DNA from: JBGVSA01 sp049840475
GTDB lineage: Bacteria > Pseudomonadota > Gammaproteobacteria > Burkholderiales > Rhodocyclaceae
Direction of reading: 5' to 3'
Assembly: GCA_049840475.1 (NCBI GenBank)
Contig: JASGKX010000002.1
Location: 248,001 to 312,000 of the forward strand
Length of the DNA stretch: 64,000 bases
A program made the position numbers and the translations under genes. Of this stretch, positions 17,868-27,671 are shown in pieces (position 1 is the first letter of the stretch; each line of letters opens with the position of its first letter). The notes beneath the pieces were generated by a model, which worked only from the letters and a program-made list of their open reading frames with translations, did no database searches and was not told the DNA's origin.

Positions 17868-20066
17868 TCAGAAACTGCCAGCCCCCGCTGCAGTCCCCTG
17901 GGTGGGTTCGAATGTTTCCATGCCGGCACGGATGAGCGCCGGTGTAATACCCAATGACAACGCTGCGGCAAATGCCGGCAGCGCGTGTTCTACATGCAGG
18001 CCGAAAGCGGCGGCCGGTGCGCGATCGAGCACGTCGAGGCTGACCAGCACGATCTCGTCGGCGCCGGTTGCCAGGATCACTTCGCGCCCCCGCACGAAGA
18101 GTGCGCGACCACCGCGTTCCCGATGATCCACCACGGCATGCGAATCGGCTTTCCGCCCGTAGAGGAATACGTCGCCGTCGCACAGCTCGGCCATCTTGAG
18201 CACTTCCGCGTCATCCGCGTTGAGCACCGCCACGCCTTCAGGCATCACCACATCAACCTGTGTACGCAGCACGTTGAAGAGCTGCTCCGGCTGATCAACG
18301 TAATACGGGGCAAGTCCGTTGACAGAACCTATGTCCGTCACGACGCCGACCTGGCAGCGGTCATACGCCAGGCCTTCGCGCAGAATCATCTCGGCATCGT
18401 TCTCGAACACGGCTGCCTGCACGGCGCGGTTCATCAGCAGACGCTGCCCGCCGGTCCAGTTCGCACAGCTACGGTGTTCAACCTGACGGCGATCCAGATA
18501 CAGGCCCGCGCGGCAGGCCAGGCCAACATGCAGCCCGCCCAGGTGCGTGAGCCATGCGATCAGACGCGCCACCAACGTGGCATCGGTGCCGCCGGCTACG
18601 CCAACGATGGGAATACGCGCGGCGTCCCCTTCCGGGAACAAGTGTTCGATGATGGCGCGTCCCACCGGGCGCGGCTCACCCACGGAGGGCTTCAGGTGCA
18701 TCAGCAGGCCGGGGCCGGCGTTGACTTCAACGATCGCGGCGCCCTGTTCGTCCAGCGGGCGGCTGATGTCCTGCGCTACGAGATCGATGCCGGCAATATC
18801 CAGGCCCACCACGCGAGCCGCCATTGCTACGATTTCGGCGACTTCCGGGTGCACCTTGTCGGTCACGTCCATGGCGACGTTGCCATTGCGCTGCACCAGC
18901 ACACGGCGCCCCGTAGCGGGCACGCTGTCGCGCATCAGTCCCTGACGTTGCAGTTCGAGTACGACATTGGCGTCGCGGTCGAGGACGATGGTTTCGAGCG
19001 GAAATTCTTCGGCGTCGCCCCGGCGCGGGTCGGAGTTAACCTGAGACTCGATGAGTTGCTCACAGGTTGACACGCCGTCGCCGGTCATCCACACGGATTC
19101 GCCACGTGCAGCGGCAACCACGCGCGAGCCGACCACCAGCAGACGGTGTTCGTCGCCGCGAATGAAACGCTCGACGATGACCTCGCTGCCTTCGCGTTCG
19201 GCCAGATGGAACGCCGCCTCGATCGTTTCGCGATCTTCCAGCTCAAGCGACACACCACGTCCATGGTTGGCGTCGGAAGGCTTCACGACCACCGGCAGAC
19301 CGATGTCCTGCGCGGCTTCCCATGCTTCTTCGGGCGATTCGACGATCTGCCCTTCAGGCACTGGCACGCCGCAGGAAGAAAGCAGGCTCTTGGTCAGATC
19401 CTTGTCGCTGGAGATGCCTTCCGCGATGGCGCTGGTCTTGTCAGTCTCGGCCGTCCAGATACGACGCTGGCGCGAGCTGTGGCCCAACTGCACAAGGTTG
19501 CCGTCGGTCAGGCGAATCCACGGAATGCTGCGTTCGGAGGCCGCTTCGACGATGCACGCCGTGCTCGGGCCAAGGTAGTGGTCGTCGACCATGACACGCA
19601 GGTGTTCGACCACCGGCGCCAGGTCATACGGTTTGTCGTTGATGGCGGCCATGACGAGATCACGCGCTGCCATCAGCGCGGCGCGGCCAACCTGTTCGTT
19701 GCGCGCACGCACCGCGACCTTATAGATGCCGCGTTGCGAAGTGGACCGAGCCTTGCCGAAGCCGACCTTCATGCCGGCCAGGTTCTGCAGCTCGATGGCC
19801 ACGTGTTCCATGATGTGCGCCGGCCATGTGCCTTCGGCCAGCCGCGACAGAAAGCCTCCCCGGCGTCCCTCGCTGCAACGGTGTTCGATCAGCCCCGGCA
19901 GCCAGGCCGACAGACGTTCATTGAAACCGGGCAAGGTGTTGGAGGGGAAATCCTCCAACTCGCCGATGTCGACCAGCGCCTCGATCACCGGACGGTAAGT
20001 CCAGATATTTGGACCACGCAGATAATTCAGGCGGAGAAGCTCGATGTCTTTTTTACTCATATTCAT
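17868..20066 (-). CDS. Cyanophycin synthetase paralogue with degenerate Mur-ligase domain
   Basis: A 732-residue CphA homologue, about 120 residues shorter than its neighbour. The N-terminal and ATP-grasp regions are well kept (VVVKPSDANHGRGVSL, AAIVEVNAGPGLLMHL). The Mur-like nucleotide site is lost: where the neighbour has GTNGKTTT, this protein has GVAGGTDATLV (from about residue 489), and the final Mur lobe is missing. The ATP-grasp half could still work, for example on arginine addition or primer handling, but the Asp-adding active site seems dead. It is the first gene of the pair. Starts at codon 1 or codon 3 (ATGAATATG) are both possible. Tandem full and reduced copies are known in other proteobacteria. 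Confidence 0.9.
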   Translation of the reverse strand: MNMSKKDIELLRLNYLRGPNIWTYRPVIEALVDIGELEDFPSNTLPGFNERLSAWLPGLIEHRCSEGRRGGFLSRLAEGTWPAHIMEHVAIELQNLAGMKVGFGKARSTSQRGIYKVAVRARNEQVGRAALMAARDLVMAAINDKPYDLAPVVEHLRVMVDDHYLGPSTACIVEAASERSIPWIRLTDGNLVQLGHSSRQRRIWTAETDKTSAIAEGISSDKDLTKSLLSSCGVPVPEGQIVESPEEAWEAAQDIGLPVVVKPSDANHGRGVSLELEDRETIEAAFHLAEREGSEVIVERFIRGDEHRLLVVGSRVVAAARGESVWMTGDGVSTCEQLIESQVNSDPRRGDAEEFPLETIVLDRDANVVLELQRQGLMRDSVPATGRRVLVQRNGNVAMDVTDKVHPEVAEIVAMAARVVGLDIAGIDLVAQDISRPLDEQGAAIVEVNAGPGLLMHLKPSVGEPRPVGRAIIEHLFPEGDAARIPIVGVAGGTDATLVARLIAWLTHLGGLHVGLACRAGLYLDRRQVEHRSCANWTGGQRLLMNRAVQAAVFENDAEMILREGLAYDRCQVGVVTDIGSVNGLAPYYVDQPEQLFNVLRTQVDVVMPEGVAVLNADDAEVLKMAELCDGDVFLYGRKADSHAVVDHRERGGRALFVRGREVILATGADEIVLVSLDVLDRAPAAAFGLHVEHALPAFAAALSLGITPALIRAGMETFEPTQGTAAGAGSF

Positions 20067-20185
20067 TTGGTGATTGCATCACGCGGGGCGATTACATCAC
20101 GGCCGCAGAAACGTAATGCAATATCGTGTAACTGGCTGAAGACTTGAATTACCCCTTGTAACGGCCATCCTCCGCAGTGGCGCGG

Positions 20186-20191
20186 TATACT
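20186..20191 (+). promoter_or_regulatory. Possible -10 element for the ABC transporter gene
   Basis: TATACT within GCGGTATACTCC matches the sigma-70 -10 consensus in the 279-base divergent region between the cyanophycin synthetase pair and the ABC gene. No convincing -35 hexamer lies 16-18 bases upstream. Confidence 0.3.
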
Positions 20192-20345
20192 CCAGCGCCT
20201 TTCACAGGCCCGGAACAGCGCGCGAGAATACAGCAAATGCCGCGCCCAAGGGCCTTGTCACAAGGCGCAGCGGCCCTTCGCAAGCAATACGCCAAAACGG
20301 CAAATTCAATCCGGCGTCGGGCGCATAACCGATTCGCCGTATTTC

Positions 20346-22634
20346 ATGACGACACACTCAGTTACAACAAATCCGGCAGGCGAGCCGTGGCGCAATTCGC
20401 TCGATAGCGAATTAATGTCCGGAGAAGAAATCATCGCCACGCTGGAAACCGATCTCGACGAACGCCTGCGTTTCGCTAGTGGATTCATAGCGCTCACCGG
20501 TCGCCGCATTCTCTGGCGCGATGCCGAAGCCAGTACCTGGCAGCATTGCGCTCTGGCGTCCTCGCTGAAACTCATGCACCACGACCACGCCGGCGTGGGC
20601 ACGCTTCAATTGCAGGACTCATCCCGTCGTCTTGCAAGCTGGCGTTTCACCCTCGCGCAGAACGTTGCCGCCACGCGGCTGCAGTCGCGCTTCGAACAAC
20701 TCCTGGATGTGCTCGCTTCGGGTACGTCCGAGGCACCCGAAGCCGAATTGCTGTGCCCCACCTGCAAGGCGCCGCTCGACCCGGACGACGAGGAATGCCC
20801 CAACTGCGCACAAGAACTCACCGCGCCGCCGTCAACGTGGACGCTGCTGCGCCTGTGGCGCTTCGCGCACCCCTATCGCTGGCCGCTGCTGGCGGGTTTT
20901 CTGCTGACGCTGGCATCGACCGCCGCCACGCTGGTGGCGCCTTATCTGTCGATGCCGCTGATGGACAAGATCCTGATCCCCTACCAGAACGGCGTGCCGA
21001 TCGACGTTCACCTCGTCACGCTGTATCTGAGTGGCCTGGCGGCGTCGGCGCTGGTGGCGTGGAGCCTGGGTTGGGCGCGCACTTATATATTGGCGCTGGT
21101 GAGCGAGCGCATCGGCGCGGACCTGCGCACCACCACCTACGAACATCTGCTTAACCTGTCGCTAGAGTATTTCGGCGGCAAGCGCACGGGCGACCTCATG
21201 GCGCGCATCGGTTCGGAGACCGACCGCATCAACGTCTTTCTGTCGCTGCACCTGCTCGATTTCGCCACCGACGTGCTCATGATCGTCATGACGTCGGTGA
21301 TCCTCTTCTCGATCAACCCGTGGCTGGCATTGGTCACGCTGCTGCCGCTGCCCTTCATCGGCTGGATGATTCACGTCGTGCGCGACAAGCTGCGCACCGG
21401 TTTCGAGAAGATCGACCGTGTGTGGTCCGAAGTCACCAACGTACTGGCCGACACCATCCCGGGCATCCGCGTGGTCAAGGCTTTCGCGCAGGAACGCCGC
21501 GAAGCGCAGCGGTTCCGCGACGCCAACCGCCACAACCTCGCCGTCAACGACAAGCTCAACCGCGTGTGGTCGCTGTTCAGCCCGACCGTGTCGCTGCTGA
21601 CCGAAATCGGCATCCTCGTGGTGTGGGCATTCGGCATCTGGCAGGTGGCGCACGATCAGATCACCGTCGGCGTGCTGACCGCCTTCCTCGCCTACATCAC
21701 CCGCTTCTATACGCGGCTCGACTCCATGAGCCGCATTGTGTCGGTCACGCAGAAAGCCGCCGCCGGCGCCAAGCGCATCTTCGACATCCTCGACCACGTG
21801 TCGAGCGTGCCGGAACCGGCCGATCCACGACCGCTGCCGCGCGTGGAAGGCCGCATCGAAATCGATGACGTCGGCTTCCGTTACGGCAATCGCGCCGTCA
21901 TTCGCGGCGTCGACCTCACCATCGAGCCGGGCGAAATGATCGGCCTGGTCGGCCACAGCGGCTCGGGCAAGAGCACGCTGGTCAACCTGATCTGCCGCTT
22001 CTACGACGTCTCGCAGGGAGCGATCCGCATCGACGGCCATGACATCCGCGACATCGCGGTGGCCGACTATCGTCGCAACATCGGGCTGGTGCTGCAGGAG
22101 CCGTTCCTGTTCTTCGGCACCATCGCCGAGAACATCGCCTACGGCAAGCCGAGCGCATCGCGCGAAGAAATCGTCGCCGCAGCGCGCGCGGCGCACGCGC
22201 ATGAATTCATCCTGCGCCTGCCGCAAGGCTATGACTCACTGGTCGGCGAACGCGGACAAGGGCTGTCGGGCGGTGAGCGCCAGCGCATATCGATCGCACG
22301 CGCGCTGCTGATCGACCCACGCATCCTCATCCTCGACGAAGCCACTTCGTCGGTGGATACCGAAACCGAAAAGGAAATCCAGAAAGCGCTCGACAACCTC
22401 GTGCGCGGCCGCACCACCATCGCCATTGCGCACCGACTGTCGACGCTGCGTCGGGCAGATCGGCTGGTGGTGATGGATCGCGGCAAGATCGTCGAAGTCG
22501 GCTCGCACGAAGCGCTGATGGATGCGCAGGGCGCCTACTACCGTCTGTATGAAGCGCAGGCCCGCAACGTCGACACCGAAGCGGTTTCGCCCGAATGGAA
22601 GAACGCGCCCAAGCTGGAAGGAACGCCGTCATGA
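20346..22634 (+). CDS. Cyanophycin-locus ABC transporter (N-terminal extension, zinc ribbon, membrane and ATPase domains)
   Basis: A 762-residue half-transporter. Residues 1-130 are a soluble PH-like extension. A CPTC/CPNC zinc ribbon follows (about 138-157). Six membrane segments (about 180-460) and an exporter-type ATPase come next, with Walker A GHSGSGKST, signature LSGGERQ and Walker B ILILDEATSS. It diverges from the cphA pair and overlaps the DUF1854 gene by four bases. In many proteobacteria this ABC/DUF1854 pair accompanies cphA. Substrate and direction are unknown; exporter type is inferred from the domain order. Possible roles are export of cyanophycin dipeptides or regulation of the pathway. 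Confidence 0.85.
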   Translation: MTTHSVTTNPAGEPWRNSLDSELMSGEEIIATLETDLDERLRFASGFIALTGRRILWRDAEASTWQHCALASSLKLMHHDHAGVGTLQLQDSSRRLASWRFTLAQNVAATRLQSRFEQLLDVLASGTSEAPEAELLCPTCKAPLDPDDEECPNCAQELTAPPSTWTLLRLWRFAHPYRWPLLAGFLLTLASTAATLVAPYLSMPLMDKILIPYQNGVPIDVHLVTLYLSGLAASALVAWSLGWARTYILALVSERIGADLRTTTYEHLLNLSLEYFGGKRTGDLMARIGSETDRINVFLSLHLLDFATDVLMIVMTSVILFSINPWLALVTLLPLPFIGWMIHVVRDKLRTGFEKIDRVWSEVTNVLADTIPGIRVVKAFAQERREAQRFRDANRHNLAVNDKLNRVWSLFSPTVSLLTEIGILVVWAFGIWQVAHDQITVGVLTAFLAYITRFYTRLDSMSRIVSVTQKAAAGAKRIFDILDHVSSVPEPADPRPLPRVEGRIEIDDVGFRYGNRAVIRGVDLTIEPGEMIGLVGHSGSGKSTLVNLICRFYDVSQGAIRIDGHDIRDIAVADYRRNIGLVLQEPFLFFGTIAENIAYGKPSASREEIVAAARAAHAHEFILRLPQGYDSLVGERGQGLSGGERQRISIARALLIDPRILILDEATSSVDTETEKEIQKALDNLVRGRTTIAIAHRLSTLRRADRLVVMDRGKIVEVGSHEALMDAQGAYYRLYEAQARNVDTEAVSPEWKNAPKLEGTPS

Positions 22635-23098
22635 CGCTCGACTGGAACCTGCGGCGCGACGCCCTCGGCCGCCTCAACTTCATCGCTGCCGACGGCACAG
22701 TCGCGGAGGCCGTCACACCAGTGCGCGCCTTCCCCATCGCGGCGCCGCAAGAGAGCATCTCGATCGTCAGCGGCGACGGCCATGAACTGGCGTGGATCGA
22801 CACGCTCGGCGACCTGCCGGACGACATTCGCGCGGTGGTCGAAGAAGAACTTGCCAGCCGCGAGTTCATGCCGCGCATCCTGCGCCTGAAAAACGTGACG
22901 ACCTTCGCCACGCCCAGCACGTGGGACGTCGACACCGATCGCGGCCCGACGCAGTTGGTGCTCAAGGGCGAAGAGGACATCCGCCGCCTGTCCGCCACCA
23001 CGCTGCTGATCGCCGACATCCACGGCATCCAGTTTCTGCTGCGCGACCTGCCCTCGCTCGACCGCCACAGCCGCAAGCTGTTGGATCGATTCCTCTGA
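22631..23098 (+). CDS. DUF1854 protein linked to cyanophycin metabolism
   Basis: A 155-residue protein starting MTLDWNLRRDALGRLNF, with no signal or membrane segment. Its ATG overlaps the ABC gene stop (ATGA). The conserved middle (WIDTLGDLPDDIRAVVEEELASREFMPRI) and end (GIQFLLRDLPSLDRHSRKLLDRFL) match the DUF1854 pattern. The family repeatedly sits beside cyanophycin genes and the matching ABC transporter. The biochemical role is unknown; a partner or regulator of the ABC protein is plausible. Confidence 0.82.
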   Translation: MTLDWNLRRDALGRLNFIAADGTVAEAVTPVRAFPIAAPQESISIVSGDGHELAWIDTLGDLPDDIRAVVEEELASREFMPRILRLKNVTTFATPSTWDVDTDRGPTQLVLKGEEDIRRLSATTLLIADIHGIQFLLRDLPSLDRHSRKLLDRFL

Positions 23099-23172
23099 TA
23101 TCCGCCAAGGCGTGGTCACCGACGTGACCACGCAGCTTGTCCAGCCGCCGGCACAAGCGGACAATGCGCACC

Positions 23173-23253
23173 TGACTCGGGGTGTCCCCATTTGCGTGGG
23201 GACTGAGACACACCCGCATCACCTGATCCGGATCATGCCGGCGTAGGGAAGTC
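23173..23253 (+). promoter_or_regulatory. TPP riboswitch (thi box) upstream of thiM
   Basis: Conserved segments appear in order: ACTCGGGGTG, a variable P3 hairpin (TCCCCATTTGCGTGGGGA), CTGAGA, ACCCG and ACCTGATCCGGATCATGCCGGCGTAGGGAAG. These are the hallmark helices and TPP-binding loops of the class. It ends about 33 bases before the thiM start. A GGAG Shine-Dalgarno lies at 23278-23281, so control may act on translation initiation. Confidence 0.93.
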
Positions 23254-23285
23254 TTCACCGGCTCCCGCATACGCCAGGAGCCACC

Positions 23286-24095
23286 ATGCAAGACTCGACA
23301 CTGTCCACCCTGCCGCTGAGCACGCTAGCCAACGAGCTCGAACGCCTGCGCGCAGCCTCGCCCCTCGTGCACATCCTCACCAATGAAGTGGTGCAGGAGA
23401 TCACTGCCAACGTCCTGCTCGCAGCCGGCGCGGCCCCTGCGATGATCGTCGCCGAGGAAGAGGCCGCCACCTTCGCTGCCATGTCGGGGGCAGTGCTCAT
23501 CAACGTCGGCACGCTCTACCCGGCCCGCCTCGCCGCCATGCGGATGGCCGTCGCCGCCGCACATGCCGCTGGCGTGCCGTGGACGCTCGACCCGGTCGCG
23601 GCCGGTGTGCTGGCATATCGCACCGACGCCTGTCGCGAACTGCTCACACAAAGCGCCACGGCCATTCGTGGCAATGCTTCGGAGATCCTCGCGCTTGCGG
23701 GGCTGGGCGGCGCGGGGCGCGGCGTCGACAGCACGGCAGGCTCGAACGCGGCGCTGGATGCGGCCCGCGAACTGGCGCGCGACACTGGCGCCATCGTCGC
23801 AGTGACCGGAGAGGTCGACTACATCACCGACGGCGAACGCACACTCGCCACGCCTTGGGGGCACCCGCTCATGACGCGCGTAGTCGGCACCGGCTGCGCC
23901 CTGTCGGCGCTCGTCGCGGCATTCACCGCTGGCGCGCAGGATCGGCTCACGGCGGTTGCATCGGCCTGTGCCATGGCCGGTCTCGCAGGCGAACGGGCGC
24001 TGGCAACGAGTGCCGGTCCGGGTTCATTCAAGGCCGCGTTCCTGGACGCGCTCTACGCCATGGACCCAGACGAGCTGCGCAGCCGGATGGTGTGA
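23286..24095 (+). CDS. thiM: Hydroxyethylthiazole kinase ThiM
   Basis: A 269-residue ribokinase-fold enzyme that phosphorylates salvaged 4-methyl-5-hydroxyethylthiazole. Family signatures are PLVHILTNEVVQEITANVLLAAGAAPAM near the N-terminus, LDPVAAG, IRGNASEI and the anion-hole segment VGTGCALSALVAAF, whose Cys is the usual proximal residue. It follows a TPP riboswitch with GGAGCCACC before the ATG. It overlaps thiE (TGATG), so thiMED is one coupled operon. Confidence 0.95.
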   Translation: MQDSTLSTLPLSTLANELERLRAASPLVHILTNEVVQEITANVLLAAGAAPAMIVAEEEAATFAAMSGAVLINVGTLYPARLAAMRMAVAAAHAAGVPWTLDPVAAGVLAYRTDACRELLTQSATAIRGNASEILALAGLGGAGRGVDSTAGSNAALDAARELARDTGAIVAVTGEVDYITDGERTLATPWGHPLMTRVVGTGCALSALVAAFTAGAQDRLTAVASACAMAGLAGERALATSAGPGSFKAAFLDALYAMDPDELRSRMV

Positions 24096-24726
24096 TGCGA
24101 CTCGATCTTTCGCTCTACCTCGTGCTCGACCCCGACCTGTGCGGCGGCGTCGACGGCATGATCGAAACGACGCGCCAAGCGATCGACGCTGGCGTCACCA
24201 TCGTGCAATTGCGCGCCCCCGGCTGGAAGAAACGCCAGTGGTTCGACGCTGCCACGCGACTCAAGGCACTGCTCGCGCCACGCGGCGTGCCGCTCATCAT
24301 CAACGACCAGATCGACGTGGCGCTGGCGGTGGATGCGGACGGCATTCACATCGGGCAGGACGATCTGCCGCCCGATGCCGCACGCGCACTCATCGGCCCG
24401 GACAAGCTGCTGGGTTTTTCGGTGTCGGACGCCCGGCAATGGGCCAACGCTCCGCTCGACCTTATCGATTATCTCGGCGTCGGCCCGGTGCTGCCCACCA
24501 GCACCAAGCCTGACGCCGCCCCAGCCCTCGGGCTGGATGCATTCGCCGCATTGATGCGTGGCAAGCCGTGTCCGGTGGTTGCCATCGGCGGCATTCACGC
24601 AGGCAACGCTGGCGCGCTGATCGCAGCGGGCGCGGATGGCGTCGCTGTGGTGTCAGCCATCTGCGGTCAGCCGGACATACCGGCAGCCACGCGCGCACTC
24701 GCGCAAGTCATTTCGGGAGCAAGAAC

Positions 24727-24730
<4 letters not shown>
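24095..24730 (+). CDS. thiE: Thiamine-phosphate synthase ThiE
   Basis: A 211-residue TIM-barrel enzyme joining hydroxymethylpyrimidine diphosphate and thiazole phosphate. Motifs include IINDQIDVALAVDADGIHIGQDDLPPDAAR, DYLGVGPVLPTSTKPDA and VVAIGGI. The early loop reads VQLRAPGWKKRQW, whereas most family members have VQLR followed closely by an acidic residue and Lys, so this loop is unusual. The ATG overlaps the thiM stop and the stop overlaps thiD. Confidence 0.92.
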
Positions 24731-25524
<794 letters not shown>

Positions 25525-25537
25525 AGAGGGGCGCTCG

Positions 25538-25556
25538 GGCCGCTTTGGCCTTTTTT
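25538..25556 (+). terminator. Weak terminator after thiD
   Basis: GGCC-GCTTT-GGCC followed by six T, 14 bases after the thiD stop. The stem is only four base pairs, so efficiency is doubtful. Confidence 0.4.
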
Positions 25557-25756
25557 GTAGAAGCCCTTTACTGCTTGGCTTATCGGCGTTCAGGCGTGGT
25601 CTCGACTGTCGGCGTGCGTCGATGGTTTTTTCGACAAGATGAGTCGGTGCGGTAGGACGGTAGAGCGGAGCGTTGTCCGCCATGGGTGACCGATAAAAGC
25701 CCTTTCTTGCTTTTGGCTCGGTTGTTCTAGCTTGGTCACGGCTGCTTGATTACGTT

Positions 25757-25960
25757 GGCCGGGAGTTCGCCCCGGCGGGCGAGTAACTTTCTTGTCCCCG
25801 ACAAGAAAGTCACCAAAGAAGCGGCCCCACAGCATCGTCGGCCTACGGCCGATCCCCTGCGCTGCGCGGTCGAGAAGGCGGCTGCAGAACTCGCCCTTCG
25901 GGCTCAGACAGTCCTCGCCGACGGCTACGCCGCAACCTTCTCGCCTTGTGCTGCTCGGCG
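25757..25960 (+). repeat. Long inverted repeat, left copy
   Basis: About 204 bases beginning GGCCGGGAGTTCGCCCCGGC. It matches the reverse complement of 26271-26477 over almost its whole length. Shared blocks include the start, the stretch GCGGAACTCGCCCTTCGGGC (one base different here), TCAGACAGTCCTCGCCGAC and CTGCTCGG-type ends. A local hairpin, CTTTCTTGTC/GACAAGAAAG, lies near the left edge. It encodes no recognisable protein. It resembles the long intergenic repeats found in several Burkholderiales chromosomes. Confidence 0.8.
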
Positions 25961-26270
25961 ACGCTGAATGGGGAGCCCACACCACGCAGTATGGTTGTTC
26001 AGGGGAAAGGCCAAAGCCCCTGTTTCTAAGTGCTTGTGTTTGTGCTGGCGCTCTCGCCAATCAAACGTCGTTACTGATCGAACGACGCCACTAGTTCGAG
26101 AGTGGCGGATGGCGCTTCGCTTCTCCGTCCGACGCACTACCCGCGACATCTGGAACCTCGCTGCGCACGGCGCATGCGCTTCGTGGTGCGCGCACAACGA
26201 GACACACCCAATGAAGAGGTTTTAGCTCCACGCATTTCGGGGTATTTGCTATGGCCAGCCCCTTTTGAGC
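25961..26270. other. Spacer between inverted repeat arms, no gene seen
   Basis: This roughly 310-base spacer contains open frames in several phases, but none has a recognisable motif, a good ribosome site or a consistent start. It is treated as non-coding. The flanking parts, 25557-25756 and 26629-26749, likewise hold nothing I recognise. Confidence 0.5.
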
Positions 26271-26477
26271 CGCCGAGCAACGCAGGCAAGTCAGGTTGCC
26301 CGCGTAGCGGGTCGGCGAGGACTGTCTGAGCCCGAAGGGCGAGTTCCGCAGCCGCCTGATTTGACGAGTAGCGCAGGGGACCCACCGAAGGTGGGCGGCG
26401 ATGCAGGGGTCGCTTTCTTGGTGACTTCTTTGTCGATAACAAAGAAGTTACTCGTCCGCCGGGGCGAACTCCCGGCC
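26271..26477 (-). repeat. Long inverted repeat, right copy
   Basis: About 207 bases, inverted relative to 25757-25960. It keeps the hairpin at the outer edge with changed bases on both sides (CTTCTTTGT/ACAAAGAAG), so the fold is preserved while the sequence varies. It also keeps the shared block GAGGACTGTCTGAGCCCGAA. The covariation suggests selection on structure. Confidence 0.8.
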
Positions 26478-26513
26478 GTCGGGCATCAGCAGTCAAGATG
26501 ACCGCCGATAAGG
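26464..26513 (+). repeat. Short direct repeat, copy 1
   Basis: About 50 bases starting CGAACTCCCGGCCGTCGGGC and ending GATAAGGC. A similar 49-base copy is at 26580-26628. The first copy overlaps the outer edge of the long inverted repeat. Confidence 0.6.
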
Positions 26514-26579
26514 CAAGTCGAAAGCAAGACAGGGCAGTTCTTCCTGTGTCGCATCACGACCGACATTTGCCCGTCGAGA

Positions 26580-26628
26580 CGAACTCGCGGCCGTCGAGCA
26601 TCGGCGGTCGAAACTACCGTTGATAGGC
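26580..26628 (+). repeat. Short direct repeat, copy 2
   Basis: Starts CGAACTCGCGGCCGTCGAGC and ends GATAGGC, with scattered differences from copy 1 at 26464-26513. It looks like a fragment of the same repeat family left by duplication or partial deletion. Confidence 0.6.
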
Positions 26629-26749
26629 GAAGCCCCACGTAAGAGCGCGCTTGTTCGGCAGACGAGCAAGGTACCGCGCTTCTCGCGGCAAACGAACTGC
26701 CGGCCACCGAACCTAACCCGTCGCGACGAACCAAGAACGGCAAGACTAC

Positions 26750-26780
26750 AAAAACAAAAGCCCCGTTCAACACGGGGCTT
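26750..26780 (-). terminator. Intrinsic terminator of the efe operon
   Basis: On the minus strand AAGCCCCG-TGTTGAA-CGGGGCTT is followed by TTGTTTTTG. It lies about 30 bases after the last gene of the efe cluster. Confidence 0.85.
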
Positions 26781-26809
26781 CTTCCATTCAAGCAAGCTCG
26801 ACAAAGCAA

Positions 26810-27634
26810 TCAGTCGAGCCCCAACAACCCACGCATTTTCGAAAGATCCTCAGCCAGCGTATTCACCCGCCCCGCCAGCACCTTGCGATCGCGCTCGGAC
26901 AGTTTGCCGTACAGCTCGAAACCGCCATCCGCCGTGCGGTATTTGGTCAGTGTCTTGAAGACCGTATCGAAGTTGGCATCTACCTTGTCGGCGAAGGCTC
27001 TGTTGTCCTTGACCACCAGCGGGCGGAACAGGTTGACGATCTTCTTGGCACCTTCGAAGTTGGCCTGGAAGTCCCACAGATCGGTGTGGCTGTAGCGATC
27101 CTCTTCACCCGAGATCTTGGTCGCCGCGACCTCCTCCATCAGCACCGCCGCACCACCCACCACTTTTTCCGGCGGGAAGGTCAGGCCGCGGATGCGCTTT
27201 TGCAGTTCGAGCACATCGGCCATCAGCTTGTCAGCCACTGGCGCCAGACCCTTGGCGCTGTTCTGCGCGAAGAGCCCGTATTCGATGCGGTGGAAGCCGA
27301 CGAAAGCCGGGTCCTTCTCGGCTTTTTCGTGATCATCGGCGCGCGAGTCGATCGACGCGTCCAGGTCGCTGAACAGTTCGGCGATCGGTTCGATCCGCTC
27401 GTAGCTCATGCGCGTAGAGGCGAAGAGCTTCTTCGCCTTGGCGACGTCGCCCGCCTTCACCGCATTGGTGAATTCACGCGTGTCGCGCACCAGCGTCTGC
27501 AGGTTTTCCGATACGTAGATCTTGTAATCGGAGATCGGCTGCACAAGGTCCAGCGGAGCGACCGCGGCCTGCGCGGCGGACATGAAGCCGACGAAGAGCG
27601 TCAGCGATGCGAGGCGGGACAGGTATTGCTTCAT
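26810..27634 (-). CDS. EfeM/EfeO-like periplasmic imelysin (M75) protein
   Basis: A 274-residue protein. The start MKQYLSRLASLTLFVGFMSAAQA is a Sec signal peptide with an AQA-A cleavage site. The mature protein is a single imelysin (M75) domain without the cupredoxin part found in EfeO. Motifs HRIEYGLF (about 125) and the iron-site HxxE-type pattern are visible. It is the last gene of the efeUOB cluster, 37 bases after efeB, and resembles the C-terminal half of the EfeO in the same operon. It probably acts in periplasmic ferrous or ferric iron handling. A longer upstream open frame exists but lacks the signal-peptide start. Confidence 0.87.
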   Translation of the reverse strand: MKQYLSRLASLTLFVGFMSAAQAAVAPLDLVQPISDYKIYVSENLQTLVRDTREFTNAVKAGDVAKAKKLFASTRMSYERIEPIAELFSDLDASIDSRADDHEKAEKDPAFVGFHRIEYGLFAQNSAKGLAPVADKLMADVLELQKRIRGLTFPPEKVVGGAAVLMEEVAATKISGEEDRYSHTDLWDFQANFEGAKKIVNLFRPLVVKDNRAFADKVDANFDTVFKTLTKYRTADGGFELYGKLSERDRKVLAGRVNTLAEDLSKMRGLLGLD

Positions 27635-27671
27635 GGTGGAGAACATCCTTTCTTGGAGACACGCTCCGAAG

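Noticed and set aside
15202..18126. A 974-codon open frame on the plus strand opposite the cyanophycin synthetases
   Set aside because: It is a GC-rich antisense shadow. It lacks motifs, has His/Arg-rich composition and covers two clear genes on the other strand.
23281..23285. Possibility that the riboswitch is a cobalamin or other class
   Set aside because: The order ACTCGGGGTG, CTGAGA, ACCCG and ACCTGATCCGGATCATGCCGGCGTAGGGA is specific for TPP.
25961..26270. Small ORFs between the arms of the inverted repeat
   Set aside because: No ribosome site, no conserved motif and several competing frames.
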